Assembly: GCA_019916065.1 (NCBI GenBank)
Contig: CM034237.1
Coordinates: 19,489,752 to 19,553,751 of the forward strand
Reading direction: 5' to 3'
DNA length: 64,000 bases
From: Vitellaria paradoxa
Lineage: Eukaryota; Streptophyta; Magnoliopsida; Ericales; Sapotaceae
Part shown: piece by piece, positions 1 to 11,119 of the stretch
Position numbering within the stretch: position 1 is the stretch's first letter
Layout of the letters: each line of letters opens with the position of its first letter
Program-made: the position numbers and the translations under genes
The notes under the pieces: generated by a model
What the model was told of the DNA's origin: nothing
The model's database searches: none
The model's input: the letters and a program-made list of their open reading frames with translations, nothing else

Positions 1-93
1 TACAATAACTGTATAATATATACATTACGTATATATGATGTGTGTGTGTATATATATATTCAGAGTATACAACACAATTGGCTTGGGAGAGAA

Positions 94-95
<2 letters not shown>

Positions 96-124
<29 letters not shown>
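96..124. repeat. (GA)n microsatellite
   Basis: An uninterrupted AG/GA dinucleotide run. It gives false low-complexity reading frames on both strands, which are not genes. Confidence 0.95.
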
Positions 125-128
<4 letters not shown>

Positions 129-402
129 CTTTTTGAGGGAGTGAGCAATGTGGGTAGGGTTAGGGCGTTGGTTGCTGGACGAGACAGAAGAATTGAGGAG
201 CGTTCGTGCATAACGCAGGGCACACTCTAGCATGGTTGGCAGCATGTTGGCCGATCTCAACCGCACATTGAGACTGATTGCAAGCATCGCTAGCTTGACT
301 TGTTCCCCTCTAGAAAAGCACCTGCTATCAGAAGAGGATTGGATGACAACTTACTTTTTCTTCCATTTCTATTCTTATTTTCCTCCATGCTCAATTCAAG
401 TA

Positions 403-410
<8 letters not shown>

Positions 411-439
<29 letters not shown>
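411..439. repeat. (AG)n microsatellite
   Basis: A second uninterrupted AG run about 300 bp after the first, preceded by a short CA stretch. No gene is associated with it. Confidence 0.95.
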
Positions 440-442
<3 letters not shown>

Positions 443-2183
443 TTGTTGATTTAAAATTGAATAAAAAATAAATCAGTTCATATAAATTCGAAATTAACCG
501 GAAAAATGTAAATATAATATATAATATTATGTAATATGTATAATATTATATTAATTGAAAAAGATATTGATGTATTTATATATATATACACATTAATTAA
601 AATAAATTTTTAATTTTTTTTAAAAAGTACGTTATATCATAAGTAAATGGGTTGAATATAGGTTCATGGGTTTGTAATAACCTATATTTAATCTGCCCAT
701 ATCTAACTCGTTTTTTAAATAGGTGCATTTGGGTTTGCACCCATTTAACCTCCAACTTGTTTAAATCCATTACTAGCCCACCAAACCCGCCCATTTTGTC
801 ACCCTTAGTTTTTCTAGCAACCATTTAGTGGATCCTGCGAGCTTAATATTAAGTCAAATTATAAACTAGTTTAGAAATAAGTATTTTGGAATATATATTT
901 AGTAACTTATTCAGTCTGTCTGGCAATCCTATGAATATCTGTAGTCGATGTAAATTTTCAATTAAACTAAAAATGTTTCAATACAAATCTTCAAGCATAG
1001 ATTTAAGATATTCTAGACTACATCTCAATGAATAAATTTGAAATTAGTATTTTAATAATAAATTGTCAATTACAAAGATAAAACTTAACACGTTTAGTAT
1101 TCCCCCCCCCCCCCTTTTTTTCTTGGTAGGACGGCAAAAGAAATTTCAGCAGTAAGTTGGCCAAAGGAAGATCATGGTAAGGACAAAAAGATGTGAACAC
1201 ATGTTATTAGGATTAGTCAATTTAGCTTGTTGAATCGTCTTTGAAGCACATGTGGAGTGAAATTCGGGTCAAAGTCTTTCCGTTCTATGTCATCTCTTAG
1301 GATATTCAAATACACTCGAGTCTAAAAGATTTTCTTGTAAATTCAATCTCAATTTGGAATCAGCATGCCTTAACACGTGCAATTTTAATCTAACTGACCC
1401 CTTTCTAGCTTGATTTTGAATCGGAGAGAAATACTTTAAAACACTTTTTTTAACTTGATTTTGCATTGGACAAGCTTCCTAATTTCTTCATTGTATGTGT
1501 CAAATATGTAAGATGTCTTAAAAAAGAACCATTGGTTTAATGCAATTAAAGCTTCTGCATGATTTTTAATTGTTTGGCTAATTATATAAAGATGAACTTT
1601 TAATTAATTCGTTAATTATAAACTAAAAAAAAAGGAAAGAAAAGGTAAATTAATAAATTATCATGACACAAGTGTATAGCACCACATGTTCTACCTGTTC
1701 GTAGAAATATTTTGTTGATTAAGTCAGTTTTTTTTTTTTTTTCAAACATTAATTTTTTTTAAGTTTTTTGTAGGTGAATATAAATAACAGGTCTAAAATT
1801 TATAAAAATAAATAAAAATCAAATTATTTAGTAAAACAAATTATATAAAAAGAAAGAAGTTAAATTAATCAAAAAAATAAAGCAATTTGACTTCAATTCT
1901 TGAATAATTCACATCACTTCTCCTTCTATTGTAACAAAAAATTTCCTTTTTATGTGAAAAAGGCCTGCATAAATAATTATAATTTTACTTATAGACAATT
2001 TCTCAATATCCTATACATTCGCAACAAAATATTTTCTTTGTGCATTAGTTAAAAAAAAAAAGAAAAAAAACATGCTTTTTGGGGAAATGTTTTCCAATCA
2101 AGTGTTAGTAGAACTTGTCCATTGTATACTGGGTTGCTAACCCTTTAAATTATTAATGTCTAATAATCTGCCCTTTGTTTGTA
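440..2183. other. Non-coding AT-rich stretch, possible hAT-like remnant
   Basis: No credible coding sequence. On the minus strand, 640-815 begins GGGTGACAAAATGGGCGGG, which resembles the ends of plant hAT-type MITEs, but I could not find a partner end. A 13-base poly-C run at 1102-1114 is followed by poly-T. The rest is AT-rich sequence in which I see nothing specific. Confidence 0.35.
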
Positions 2184-2404
2184 TTTTTTTTTTTTTGAAG
2201 CCAAAAGGTAATATGTTGCATGAAAGTCATGTTACATAAGGCTATCCTTCGCTATAGTCGAGATCATGTCATGAGGAAACTTAGATAAGGAACAACGATT
2301 AGGAATTGAGCCTTTCAAGCAACCAGAGGCCAAGAAATAAGCAACTCCATTGGCAGTTCTCCTACACCACGAGAAGGTCCAATGCCTTGAAGTATTCAAT
2401 GAGT
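2184..2404 (-). mobile_element. LINE 3' end fragment (RNase H tail plus poly-A), antisense
   Basis: Read on the minus strand, this gives a peptide around WTFSWCRRTANGVAYFLA, like the C-terminal part of the plant LINE-encoded RNase H domain (W-x-x-R-x-x-N-x-x-A-H-x-L-A pattern). It ends at a 13-base poly-T (2184-2196 on the plus strand), which is the poly-A tail of a minus-strand LINE. The reverse transcriptase piece at 4711-5010 has the same orientation and would lie upstream in the same element, so the two are probably one LINE split by later insertions. Stop codons are present; it is dead. Confidence 0.55.
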
Positions 2405-2922
2405 TGACCGTCTCTGAATAATGCAGTTATAATTCAACCCCCAAGTATAAGGGCGTGCGATATAGTTTTACCTAGTGAGTTTGGGATCGTATCTACAAGG
2501 AACTTTGAGAATGAATACTAGAGTTTTCTAAGTGTTTCTATGTACTGGTTTCCTTTTAAAAATAGGAAAAAAAATTAGTTTTGGGTTTTGAAAAGTTTTG
2601 ATTAAGTAACAAATAACCAAATAAAGTAAATTGCAAAAATTAAACTAAATTAAAGTTCAAGAAATGAAATTAATTCTATTCTAATTAATAGAAAAGCAAG
2701 AATCAAAATTAAATTAAACTAAAACAATGAAAATAATAAAACTATGCATTAAAGATAATTAAAGATCTTGATCCAACCTATAAATTTGGGTGGATTCCTT
2801 ATTCTCTAATTGGATGTATTTTTTTATCTCTGTCTACAACTCATGCATAGGAAAAGTAAATTGGAAGATATCATCATTAAAATAATTATTCTAAAGTATA
2901 GTTTTAGAATCACGTTTAGGAT
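2405..2922 (-). mobile_element. Truncated Athila-type LTR (3' portion), antisense
   Basis: The reverse complement matches the 3' part of the Athila-type LTRs elsewhere in the window: it has the CGATCCCAAACTCACTAGGT-type segment, the ACC/GCACGCCCTTATACTTGGGGG segment in degenerate form, and an end in GACGGTCA. It aligns especially well with 36550-37079. The LTR end is at 2405 and abuts the LINE sequence. The other side breaks off in a poly-A run at about 2922, where copia sequence follows. Confidence 0.75.
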
Positions 2923-2989
2923 AAAAAAAAAAAAAAAAAAAAAAAAGCTGGAAAGACATTCAATAAGTTTAGGGTATCATGTTGGGCCC

Positions 2990-4350
2990 AACAACTCATA
3001 ACTAAAGGCTATGCACAGTAATTAGGTATCGATTTTAATGAAATGTTTGCACCTGTTGCTAGAATGGAAATTATACGCACAATTCTTGCTCTAGCCGCAC
3101 AACTGGAGCTTATAGTTTATCAATTAAATGTGAAATTAGTTTTTCTGAATGGAAATCTAGAAAAAGAATTTTATATGGAGCAACTGCAAGGCTATCAAGT
3201 CAAGGAAAAGCATGATAAAGTGTATAGACGGAAGAAAGCATTTTATGGGTTAAAGCAAGCACCACGTGCATGAAATAGCAGAATTGATAACTATTTTGCT
3301 TTGACTAGATTCTAGAGAAGCCCAAGTGAACCTTCTTTTTATGTCTTGAAAGAAGGTATAAAGACTTTCTCATTGTTTGCCTATATGTTGATGATCTAAT
3401 CTATATGGTACAAACATGAGAATAGTCAAAGATTTTAAAAGCAAGATAATGAAAGAATATGATACAACAGACTTGGGTCTAATGAAATATTTCCTTGGAA
3501 TTCAAGTGAAGTAGTCTAAGGGGGAGAGATTCATTTCTCAAGAAAAATACATAAAAGACTTGCTAAAAAAGTTTCATATAGACAAATGCAAACCTGTGCC
3601 CAGTCCCTTAGCTCTGAATGAAAAGTTTCAACAAGATGATAGCGTAGAAAAAGTTGATCCTAAGACTTGCAGGAGTTTTATTGGCTTATTGATGTATCTC
3701 ACAAACATAAGGTCAGACATTGTACAGTTAGTAAGTATGCTATCAAGATTCATAAATGATCCAAGCAAGTTTTATTACATTGTAGCAAAGAGAATACTAA
3801 GATATCTTCAAGGCATAAAGAAATAAGAAATCCTATACCAAAAAGAACAAGGCTTCAAGCTAGTTAGTTACACTAACAATGATTGGTTAAGATTGCTAAA
3901 CATAGAAAAAGCACATCAGCTTATGTTTCTACTTTGGATCAAACATAATCTCATAGAGCTCAAAGAAACAAAAGACTGTCACCCTCTCTTCAATAGAAGT
4001 AGAATACATCTTGGCAATCGAAGCAGCTCGTGAAGCAATTTAGCTCAGAAGAGTCCTCAATAACTTGCAATAAGAACAATAGTGAGCCACAATGATTCAC
4101 TGTGACAACATGTCAGCAATAACCATAACCAAGAACACACTGTTCCATGCAAGATCGAAGCACATAGAAGTTTGACACCATTTCATAAGAGACTTGGCTA
4201 GCAAAGGTGAAATTATATTAGAATTTATCAAAACTAAAGACCAACAGTTGACATCTTTACAAAAGCTGTTACAATAGAAAAGTTTGAAAAATTTAAGAAG
4301 CAACTAAAAATTATGCAAGAAATCCACCCACTTGGGTAAAGTGGGAGAAA
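2990..4350 (+). pseudogene. Degenerate Ty1/copia reverse transcriptase-RNase H
   Basis: A broken copia polyprotein C-terminus. From about 2998 the frame reads KGYAQ, stop, [16 protein letters not shown], which is the classic copia RT start. It goes on through [16 protein letters not shown] and [11 protein letters not shown], then a stop where W is normal. Past frameshifts, LFAYMLMI matches the YVDD-region context. RSFIGLLMYLTNIRSDI and KRILRYLQGI (3680-3820) are the RT/RNase H connection, and an RNase H remnant runs on to about 4290 (FTKAVTIEKF). Gag, protease and integrase are missing. The 3' end runs into a polypurine-like tract (GTGGGAGAAA, 4341-4350) and an LTR. Several stops and frameshifts mean it is not functional. 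Confidence 0.9.
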
Positions 4351-4710
4351 TGTTGAACCAGCTTCCACCCATGTCGATGGCACAAGCTGCAAGGAGGATG
4401 GTGCCTTCATTGTTGACAAAGAAGAGCACCGGAGCCACACTACATAGAGCCGCACTGTCAAGCCGTAACACAACCACTTGGATTGATCTTCAAGCTATTA
4501 TATTAAATGCACCAAAATAAGGTTTGTTTGTATCTTCAAAAATCTCAACTATATATAAAGTAATCATGTGATGTTTTGGGTGTCTTAGTGAGGAAGAACA
4601 CAACCAAGTTCGGAGAAAGAAGAAAGTATTTTGTAAAATCTTGCAATATAAGATTAAAATCAATCAAAATTAAGAGTGTTTCTGTGTTTTATTCAATCCA
4701 CTCACCAACA
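4351..4710 (+). mobile_element. Copia 3' LTR (360 bp)
   Basis: It starts TGTTG directly after the purine tract that follows the copia RNase H remnant, and ends CAACA, a perfect 5-bp terminal inverted repeat. No matching 5' LTR is visible upstream, so the element is 5'-truncated. Antisense LINE sequence starts at the next base. Confidence 0.8.
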
Positions 4711-5010
4711 AATGTTTATTTTGGTTTTGTCTACCTTCAATGAAGGCAAACTGTTTTCAGATATTAACAATTTCATCATAGGTTTGAGTCTATTGACAAG
4801 AACTTTGGAGATTATTTTGTAGGAAAAACTATAAAAGCTGATAGGTCTATAATAAGCTACTGTCTCAAGGAATGGAACTTTGAGTATAAGAATAATGTTT
4901 GTGTGGTTAAGCACTTTGAGCGCGTACCTCTTTGCAAAGAAGTCTTTAACAGCTGCAATGGTGTCAGGAATAAACATAGGAGAGAGAACCCAATGATTAA
5001 AATCTACATC
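4711..5010 (-). pseudogene. LINE (L1-type) reverse transcriptase fragment, antisense
   Basis: The minus-strand frame (about 4977 to 4702) reads FFAKRYALKVLNHTNIILI, then ETVAYYRPISFYSFSYKIIS, then KVLVNRLKPMMKLLISEN. This is the conserved N-terminal part of plant L1-type RT: the YRPISL-x-N-x-x-YKI-x-SK-x-L-x-NRL block followed by a degenerate I-S-x-x-Q-x-x-F block. The sequence is cut at the copia LTR. The catalytic FADD region is absent. Confidence 0.85.
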
Positions 5011-6478
5011 ATAATAGTTAAAAGAGGTAAATGCTTAAGAGGATGCATTCTGTACCAAGCTAAAAATGAGTAAATACCAAAATTTTACCTCTTTTAATTT
5101 TGGTTGTTATACTTTATAAAAAAAATAAATTGATTAATATTTCACACTGTTGAGAGTTAATATTTTCTTTTCAAAAAAAAAAAAAAAGAAAAAGTTAATA
5201 TTAGATTTTCAAAGGATGGAGTAAAAAATAAGAAAATTTGTGATAATAAATGATTGATAATTACATTTAACGTTTATTCCCTTATCTTCAAACTAAACAC
5301 ACTCTTAATCATACAAAATGATGATACTGCATCAAGGATAATTCTACACGATAGGTTCAATCAATAATATACATAGCTAGAAAACTTCACTATAGGAATT
5401 TAATGCATATATCCAAAGAATGAGAAATAAACAGTCTAAAACAATCGGAGTGGTTTGACAATCATTCGAAGTAAAAAATCTAGAACTTTCGAAAATGTCA
5501 ATGTGATTGAGACCTTAGAATGTTTGAATAACGGATTGGATGACGAATGGAAGGTTGATTTTTTTTTTTTAAACAAAAAAGAAAGAGAAAGAAAAAGAGC
5601 ATAAAAAATATCAATATTGAGTACATGTTCTTATTTTATTATTGGATAAATTGCACATATCCCTTTTAAATATTAGGCTAATTACATATAAACTCTCTGA
5701 ACATTTAAAATTTACATAGACCTCCTTATTTTCAAAAGTTACTAATCCCCGACCCCCTTCTATTAGTTTCGAATCTAATTGTGTTAAAATATTTATTGTG
5801 AATATAATTTTACCCTCAAGTTAATTAAATTAATTAAAAATAAAATTAATATAAGTTTATACATATATATACACTGTAAAATAGAATTTATCTACCAAAA
5901 TTTAAAATTTCAAGCTATTACATTGTTTTTACTCTTGTAGATTGGAGAATAATGGAGACACTATTTTGGTTGAGGATCTTTGTAGGAGACATATATATTT
6001 AGATATTAATTTTTATTGACTTAAAATATTTTGTTTGAAAGATAATTTAGAAATTATGACACTAATAGCATTTGTAAATTTAATATAACTTATTATTTTA
6101 TATATTTTGTTTAGTAAAAAAATATATTAATATTTTTTTTTGAATTACTTGGCATTAAAAGTAATGATATATTTAATGAATATATTTGATTGGGTTCAAG
6201 GATTTATGCATTTATGAAAAATTGAAAGTTCTGTGTACAAGACTTTTAGCAATGATCATAAAAAATTTGCAAAACTAATATCTTTTGAGGTAAAATTTTT
6301 TGTTGACAAAAATTGTGCTCAAATCTTAAAAAGTAAATTTTTTTCCACCGATATTTCGTTGCTAATTATATAATCTTTACCAACGAAACCAATGAAATAG
6401 CATTTAGTTGTTAAAAGTATTTTAAGACCAGTTTTAGAGATGAATTAGTGATGAAGCAACTTTCGTTGCAAAAACCTT
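5011..6478. other. Uncharacterised AT-rich stretch
   Basis: No credible gene. A GGATAAATTGCACATATCCC-type segment near 5643 resembles ends of plant MULE-type non-autonomous elements, without a visible partner. The sequence at 6230-6478 has degenerate repeats of a GTTGC/AGCAA type and may be an older CACTA-like element into which the large CACTA inserted; see findings. Confidence 0.3.
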
Positions 6479-6499
6479 CACTAGTAGAAAAAAAAAGCA

Positions 6500-6870
6500 T
6501 TAGCGACCGCCACTGGCAGTCGCTAATAGTAATTAAGCGGTCGCTAATACCCTTTAGCGACCGCTACTAGTTGGCCGCCGAAACTTCGTCGCTACTGACT
6601 AAGTGGCAGTCACTAATATTAGTGACCGCCAATATTAGCGACCACTTATGTGACCGCCACTGGTAGTTTTAGCAACTGCCATGGCTGTCGCTAATCGCTA
6701 AAAGTCTTTTTAGCGACCGCCCTTGATTTTTTTAGCGACCGCCACAAAAAGTCATTTTTTGCGATTGTCACTTCTACTTTTAGCGACCGCTTTGGTAGTT
6801 ACTAAAAGTGATTTTGCTGACAACTTATATGTGACTTGGGGGGCTTTTTAGCGACCGCTAATATTAATTA
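6500..6870. repeat. CACTA left subterminal repeats (GCGACCGC motifs)
   Basis: Many copies of TAGCGACCGC and its complement GCGGTCGCTA occur within about 370 bp of the left terminus, partly as facing pairs. In En/Spm-type elements such subterminal motifs bind the TNPA-class protein; that role here is inferred from family knowledge. Confidence 0.85.
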
Positions 6871-7254
6871 ATTTTTTTTTCATTTTTAAGTTAATTTTTA
6901 TCATTTGATTCTTGTACCTGTACCTGTTTCATAAAGTTTTATAAAACTAAATATGAAATTAAAGTAAACCATTTACATACACACAATAAAAAAAATAAGC
7001 TAATAAAAAATTTTCATTTTTATAAATACATGTGTAGTGTTTTTGAATTACAAAAAGAAAGGAAGAGTTCTTATACAATTTTAAAGAAAAAGGAAAAAAA
7101 CAAAACAACGATGTCCACTGTAGTACCAGTCAATCAACCTGAAAAAAAAATAAATTTTATTAGTCAACAAAATTGTAAATATAAATAAAATTCCGTAAAA
7201 TTAATATTAAGAGTGATATAGTTAAAAAATTTTAAATTAAGAAACATTTTGTAT

Positions 7255-8760
7255 GATTTTGGGCACCCCGGGCCTCCGATTCACGTGCCGTTCATTCCGA
7301 CAGGTCACTAATGGTCCAAAGATTGTGCCGCTCGAGTTTGATGGGCATCGAAGCTCGCCTGTTTGGTTTGGGCCGTTAGAGGGCAACTTTTGAGTTTTAA
7401 GTTTCAAATTTTAACTTAAATGTTCTTTCAAGTGTTCCGGACGCCCTGAGCGTCAAATTCGTGTGCCATTCATTCTGACAGGTCACTAATGGTCCAAAAA
7501 TTGTGCCCCTTGAGTTTACCTGGCATCAGAGCCTGTTCGCTTGGTTTGGGCCATTAGAGGGCAACTTTTGGTTTCTAAGTGTCAAAGTTTCAACTTAAAC
7601 GTAATTTTAAGGGTTCTGGGCACCCCGGGTGTCAGATTCCCGTGCTGTTGGATTCCCGTGCCGTTTATTCTGACAAGTCAGTAATGGTCCAAAGATCGTG
7701 CTCCTTGAGTTTGAAGGACATCAAAGTCCGTCTACTCAATTTGGGCCTTTAGAGAGCAATTTCTGAGTTCTAAGTTTTAAGTTTTAACTTAAACATATTT
7801 TCAACTTTTTCGGGCACTGCAGGCATTTGATTCGCATGCCGTTCATTCAGACAGGTCAATAATGGTCCAAAGATCATTCACCTTGAGTTTGATGGGCATC
7901 AGAGCCTGTCTGCTTGGTTTGGGCCACTAGAGGGCAACTTTTGGTTTCGAAGTGTCAAAGTTTCAAGTTAAGCATAATTTCAATGGTTTTGGGCACCCCG
8001 GGCGTCAGATTCACACACTGTTCATTTCAACAAGTCAGTAATGGTCCAAAGATCATGCCTCTTGAGTTTGAAGGGCATTAGAGCCCGTCTACTCAATTTG
8101 GGCCCTTAGAGGGCAACTTCTGAGTTCTAAGTTTTAAGTTTCAACTTAAACATATTTTTAACTTTTTCGGGCACCGCGGGCGTTGGATTCGCATGCCGTT
8201 CATTCTGACAGGTCAATAATGGTCCAAAGATCATTCACCTCGAGTTTGATGGGCATCGGAGCCCATCTGCTTGGTTTGGGCTATTAGAGGGTAACTTTTG
8301 GTTTCTAAGTGTCAAAGTTTCAAGTTAAACATAATTTCAAGGGTTTTGGGCACCCCAGGCATCGGATTCATGCACCGTTCATTTTGACAAGTTATTAATG
8401 GTCCAAAGATTGTGCTCCTTGTGTTTGAAGGGCATCGGAGCCTGTCTACTTAATTTGGGCCATTAGAGGGCAACTTTTTAGTTCTAAGTTTCAAGTTTCA
8501 ACTTAAACATATTTTCAATTTTTTCGGGCACCTCGGGCGTCAGATTCACACGTGGTTCATTTGGACAGGTCAATAATGGTCAAAACATCATTCCCCTCGA
8601 GTTTGACGGGCATCGGAGCCCATCTGCTTGGTTTTGGCCATTAGAGAGCAACTTTTGGTTTGTAAGTGTCAAAGTTTTAACTTAAATGTAATTTCAAAAG
8701 TTCCGGGCACCGTATGTGTCAGTTTCTAAGTTAAAACTTAAACATACTTTCAACTTAAAT
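7255..8760. repeat. Tandem array, about 178-bp units in an alternating A-B dimer order
   Basis: About eight and a half units, each beginning near GGGCACCCCGGGCGTC, with the conserved blocks GACAGGTCACTAATGGTCCA, GGGCATCGGAGCC and TTGGGCCATTAGAGGGCAA. The unit tails alternate strictly between two types: A has GAGTTCTAAGTTTCAAGTTT and B has GGTTTCTAAGTGTCAAAG. The array is therefore a dimer repeat of about 357 bp. It has no reading frame of note. The second CACTA copy has the same array with the same A-B order. Confidence 0.9.
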
Positions 8761-8899
8761 GTACATTCGGTTTCTAAGTGTCAAAGTTGGAAGTTTTTAT
8801 GTTTGAAAATTTATAAATTGTTTTAGTGTTTCTATGTCAAGATTTCTAATTTCTAAGCATCAAAATTATTAACTTTTGAACTTTTTCCTCAATGTGCAT

Positions 8900-8933
<34 letters not shown>

Positions 8934-9039
8934 CTATAGATAAAACTGAAATCTTAAATTTACATAATAAATTGAAGTAGATATAGTTAAATTATCTTAG
9001 AGTTAGAAAACATAAACTTATACCTGATGCTGATCATCC

Positions 9040-11017
9040 GAGCCAACTGGATCATGCATGCCCTCACCCACAGACTCGTGTCTCACCTGGTGACCATTGC
9101 TAGTGTCTGGAGCCTACAATGTGGCGATATATAATTAACAGGAAACATAAATATATATTCCAAACGCAATTGAATTAAATTAAACTACAAAATGTGTAAT
9201 TATTAACCTGAGTCTGAGTTGGTGGATCAGAAGTATCAGCTGTGGGGATACGACCCTGAGCTAGTCATTACTCTAGCTCTGCAAGTTGTGCCTGCACCTG
9301 AGCCTGCACCTGGGCTTGCATCTGTACCTTCATCTGTACCTGGATATCCTCTACCCGCGCATCCATCTGCTGGCGAAAAGATTGGATCAACTCGTCCACT
9401 TCCTCATCAGTACGTAAGCGTGAGTCTTGGGACGAACTAACTCCGGATGACTCTGCTTGCACGATGGTAGAACGTGGTATGCTTGTGCTATATGTCAGTA
9501 TGTATCCATGCCCATCCTGGCCAATGACAGCATGGAATATCTCATCTCACCTAGCAGGCACTTGCCGCTCCTCCTTTGGTAGCTGTGCCAACCGAGTATT
9601 AAACTGGGCCTGTGTATTATTTGAAACCACATTAAAAGGTAATTTAATAAATCTCATAATATGTAAATAAAATTATTGCGTATAGATAAATACTTACTAC
9701 AAGAGCTACAATCTCAGGGTGTTCGAGTCTGCGACTCGCCATCCACACAGACATCCGATCGGTGAGCGCACCTTCCTCATATAACTGTTGAAGGACAAAT
9801 TATATGAGATATATATATATATATATATAGCTACGAACTGCTAAGAAATTGAATAGCATGTATGGTCTAATATGAAAGTTTACCTGGTGTCGAACCTGCG
9901 TAACGTGTCGACTGCCAAGATTGTGAGGAGCGCCCTGCATCGAGCGGTTTTGGAAATTCTGCTCTGCCTCTTCCTACGTTTATTTTGGAATGAAACTTTT
10001 ACAATTTTTTTAATTATTAAATGAAATTAGAAATATAGTGTGAACTACTTACCCTTGCCCCCTTGCTCAACCAGTACCGGACCAACTCAGGCCACTGTGA
10101 AGGAAGAACGCCCCTCGGGACTCGCTGAAGAAGGTCTGGGGCATCTATGTTTTTCTGCCAATGCTCTTTCTTCACCTTGCTCTTGTGATCTTTCCACAAC
10201 TTTCGGCACTTTTCCATGCAAACTGGCCGGAAGTTATCAGGACACGACCTCAAATTATCCTGAGTAGAACAGAAAAATTTTATTAGCCAAGATGTGTTGT
10301 AAATTGACACATCATATAATAACCATGAAGTTAAGATAAAAATAAACGTCTTACCTTAACCTCCTCCCAAAGTCGATCTAATGTATCTTGAGAGAAGCCA
10401 GTCCAATCAAGCATAGTCAGGGGAAATATGTGTGGGTCCTGTACCATATGGCCTAATTGGCTAATGAACTGGCGAGATCCTGCCCCAACTGTGTGAAATG
10501 TGTCGTCAAACTGCATGTCATAGGGGGTACCCGAATTCTATGAAGGAATCCCTCTAGCAGGGCCCCTGCCCCGGCTAGAAGATGCAGTCGTCATAGTAGA
10601 ACCTATTGACAAGTAGCTTATATTAGTTAAATAAAAATTGAAATTATTTCATATAAATGTTAAACATAAATTTAAAATTAAACCACTCTGCCTGGAGGTC
10701 GATGCAGTAACTATAGACGGAGAAGGCCCTACTACTGTAGACGGGTAATATCTAGATTGTGCCGGTGCAGATGTCGATAGGGTCGGCCTCTAGGTGGATG
10801 GTTGGACCTGAGGTGATAATGAACTGGGTGTAGGTGTGTGATGCATGGTGGGAGGACCCACTAGTAGCGGCGGTGAGCTGTGGTCCCCTGTAGACGTGGT
10901 GGATGGACCAACCATAAGCATCGGCTAGCTAAGGTCCCCTGTCGACGTGCGAGCTTGGCCCTGACGCAGTAATTCGTCCATCGTACGTGGACGATCTCTC
11001 CTTTTTCTTCTTGACAT
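9040..11017 (-). pseudogene. TNPA-like (Ptta/En-Spm, Transposase_24 type) gene remnant
   Basis: Multi-exon minus-strand remnant of the CACTA accessory transposase. The start at 11017 gives MSRRKRRDRPRTMDELLRQG, then a Ser/Pro/Thr-rich stretch with stops. After an intron comes a segment at 10604-10348 (MQFDDTFHTVGAGSRQFISQ ... DTLDRLWEEVK). A further segment at 10262-10054 contains VCMEKCRKLWKDHKSKVKKE and LPSQWPELVRYWLSKGAR. Shorter pieces follow (LYEEGALTDRMSVWMASRRL, about 9790-9690), and last a C-terminal Gln-rich coiled-coil-like tail at 9462-9268 (VQMKVQMQAQVQAQVQAQLA). This exon order matches the plant Transposase_24 family. Stops, for example in the first exon, show it is no longer intact. 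The homologue at 44850-46790 is less damaged in places. Confidence 0.8.
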
Positions 11018-11119
11018 ATCTGTTTGTGTATTCATAACATAAATAAATTACACTCAATGACTAAAACCATTCTTAAACAAAAAGTTAAACATATCCTTAA
11101 AAATTGGAAGGAAAAAAGT

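Noticed and set aside
7255..8760. Regularly spaced repeats that might suggest a CRISPR-like array
   Set aside because: The whole 178-bp unit repeats, with no unique spacers; it is a tandem array within a plant CACTA element.
9219..9440. Plus-strand frame rich in Pro/Ala
   Set aside because: It is the complement of the Gln-rich coiled-coil exon of the TNPA-like gene.
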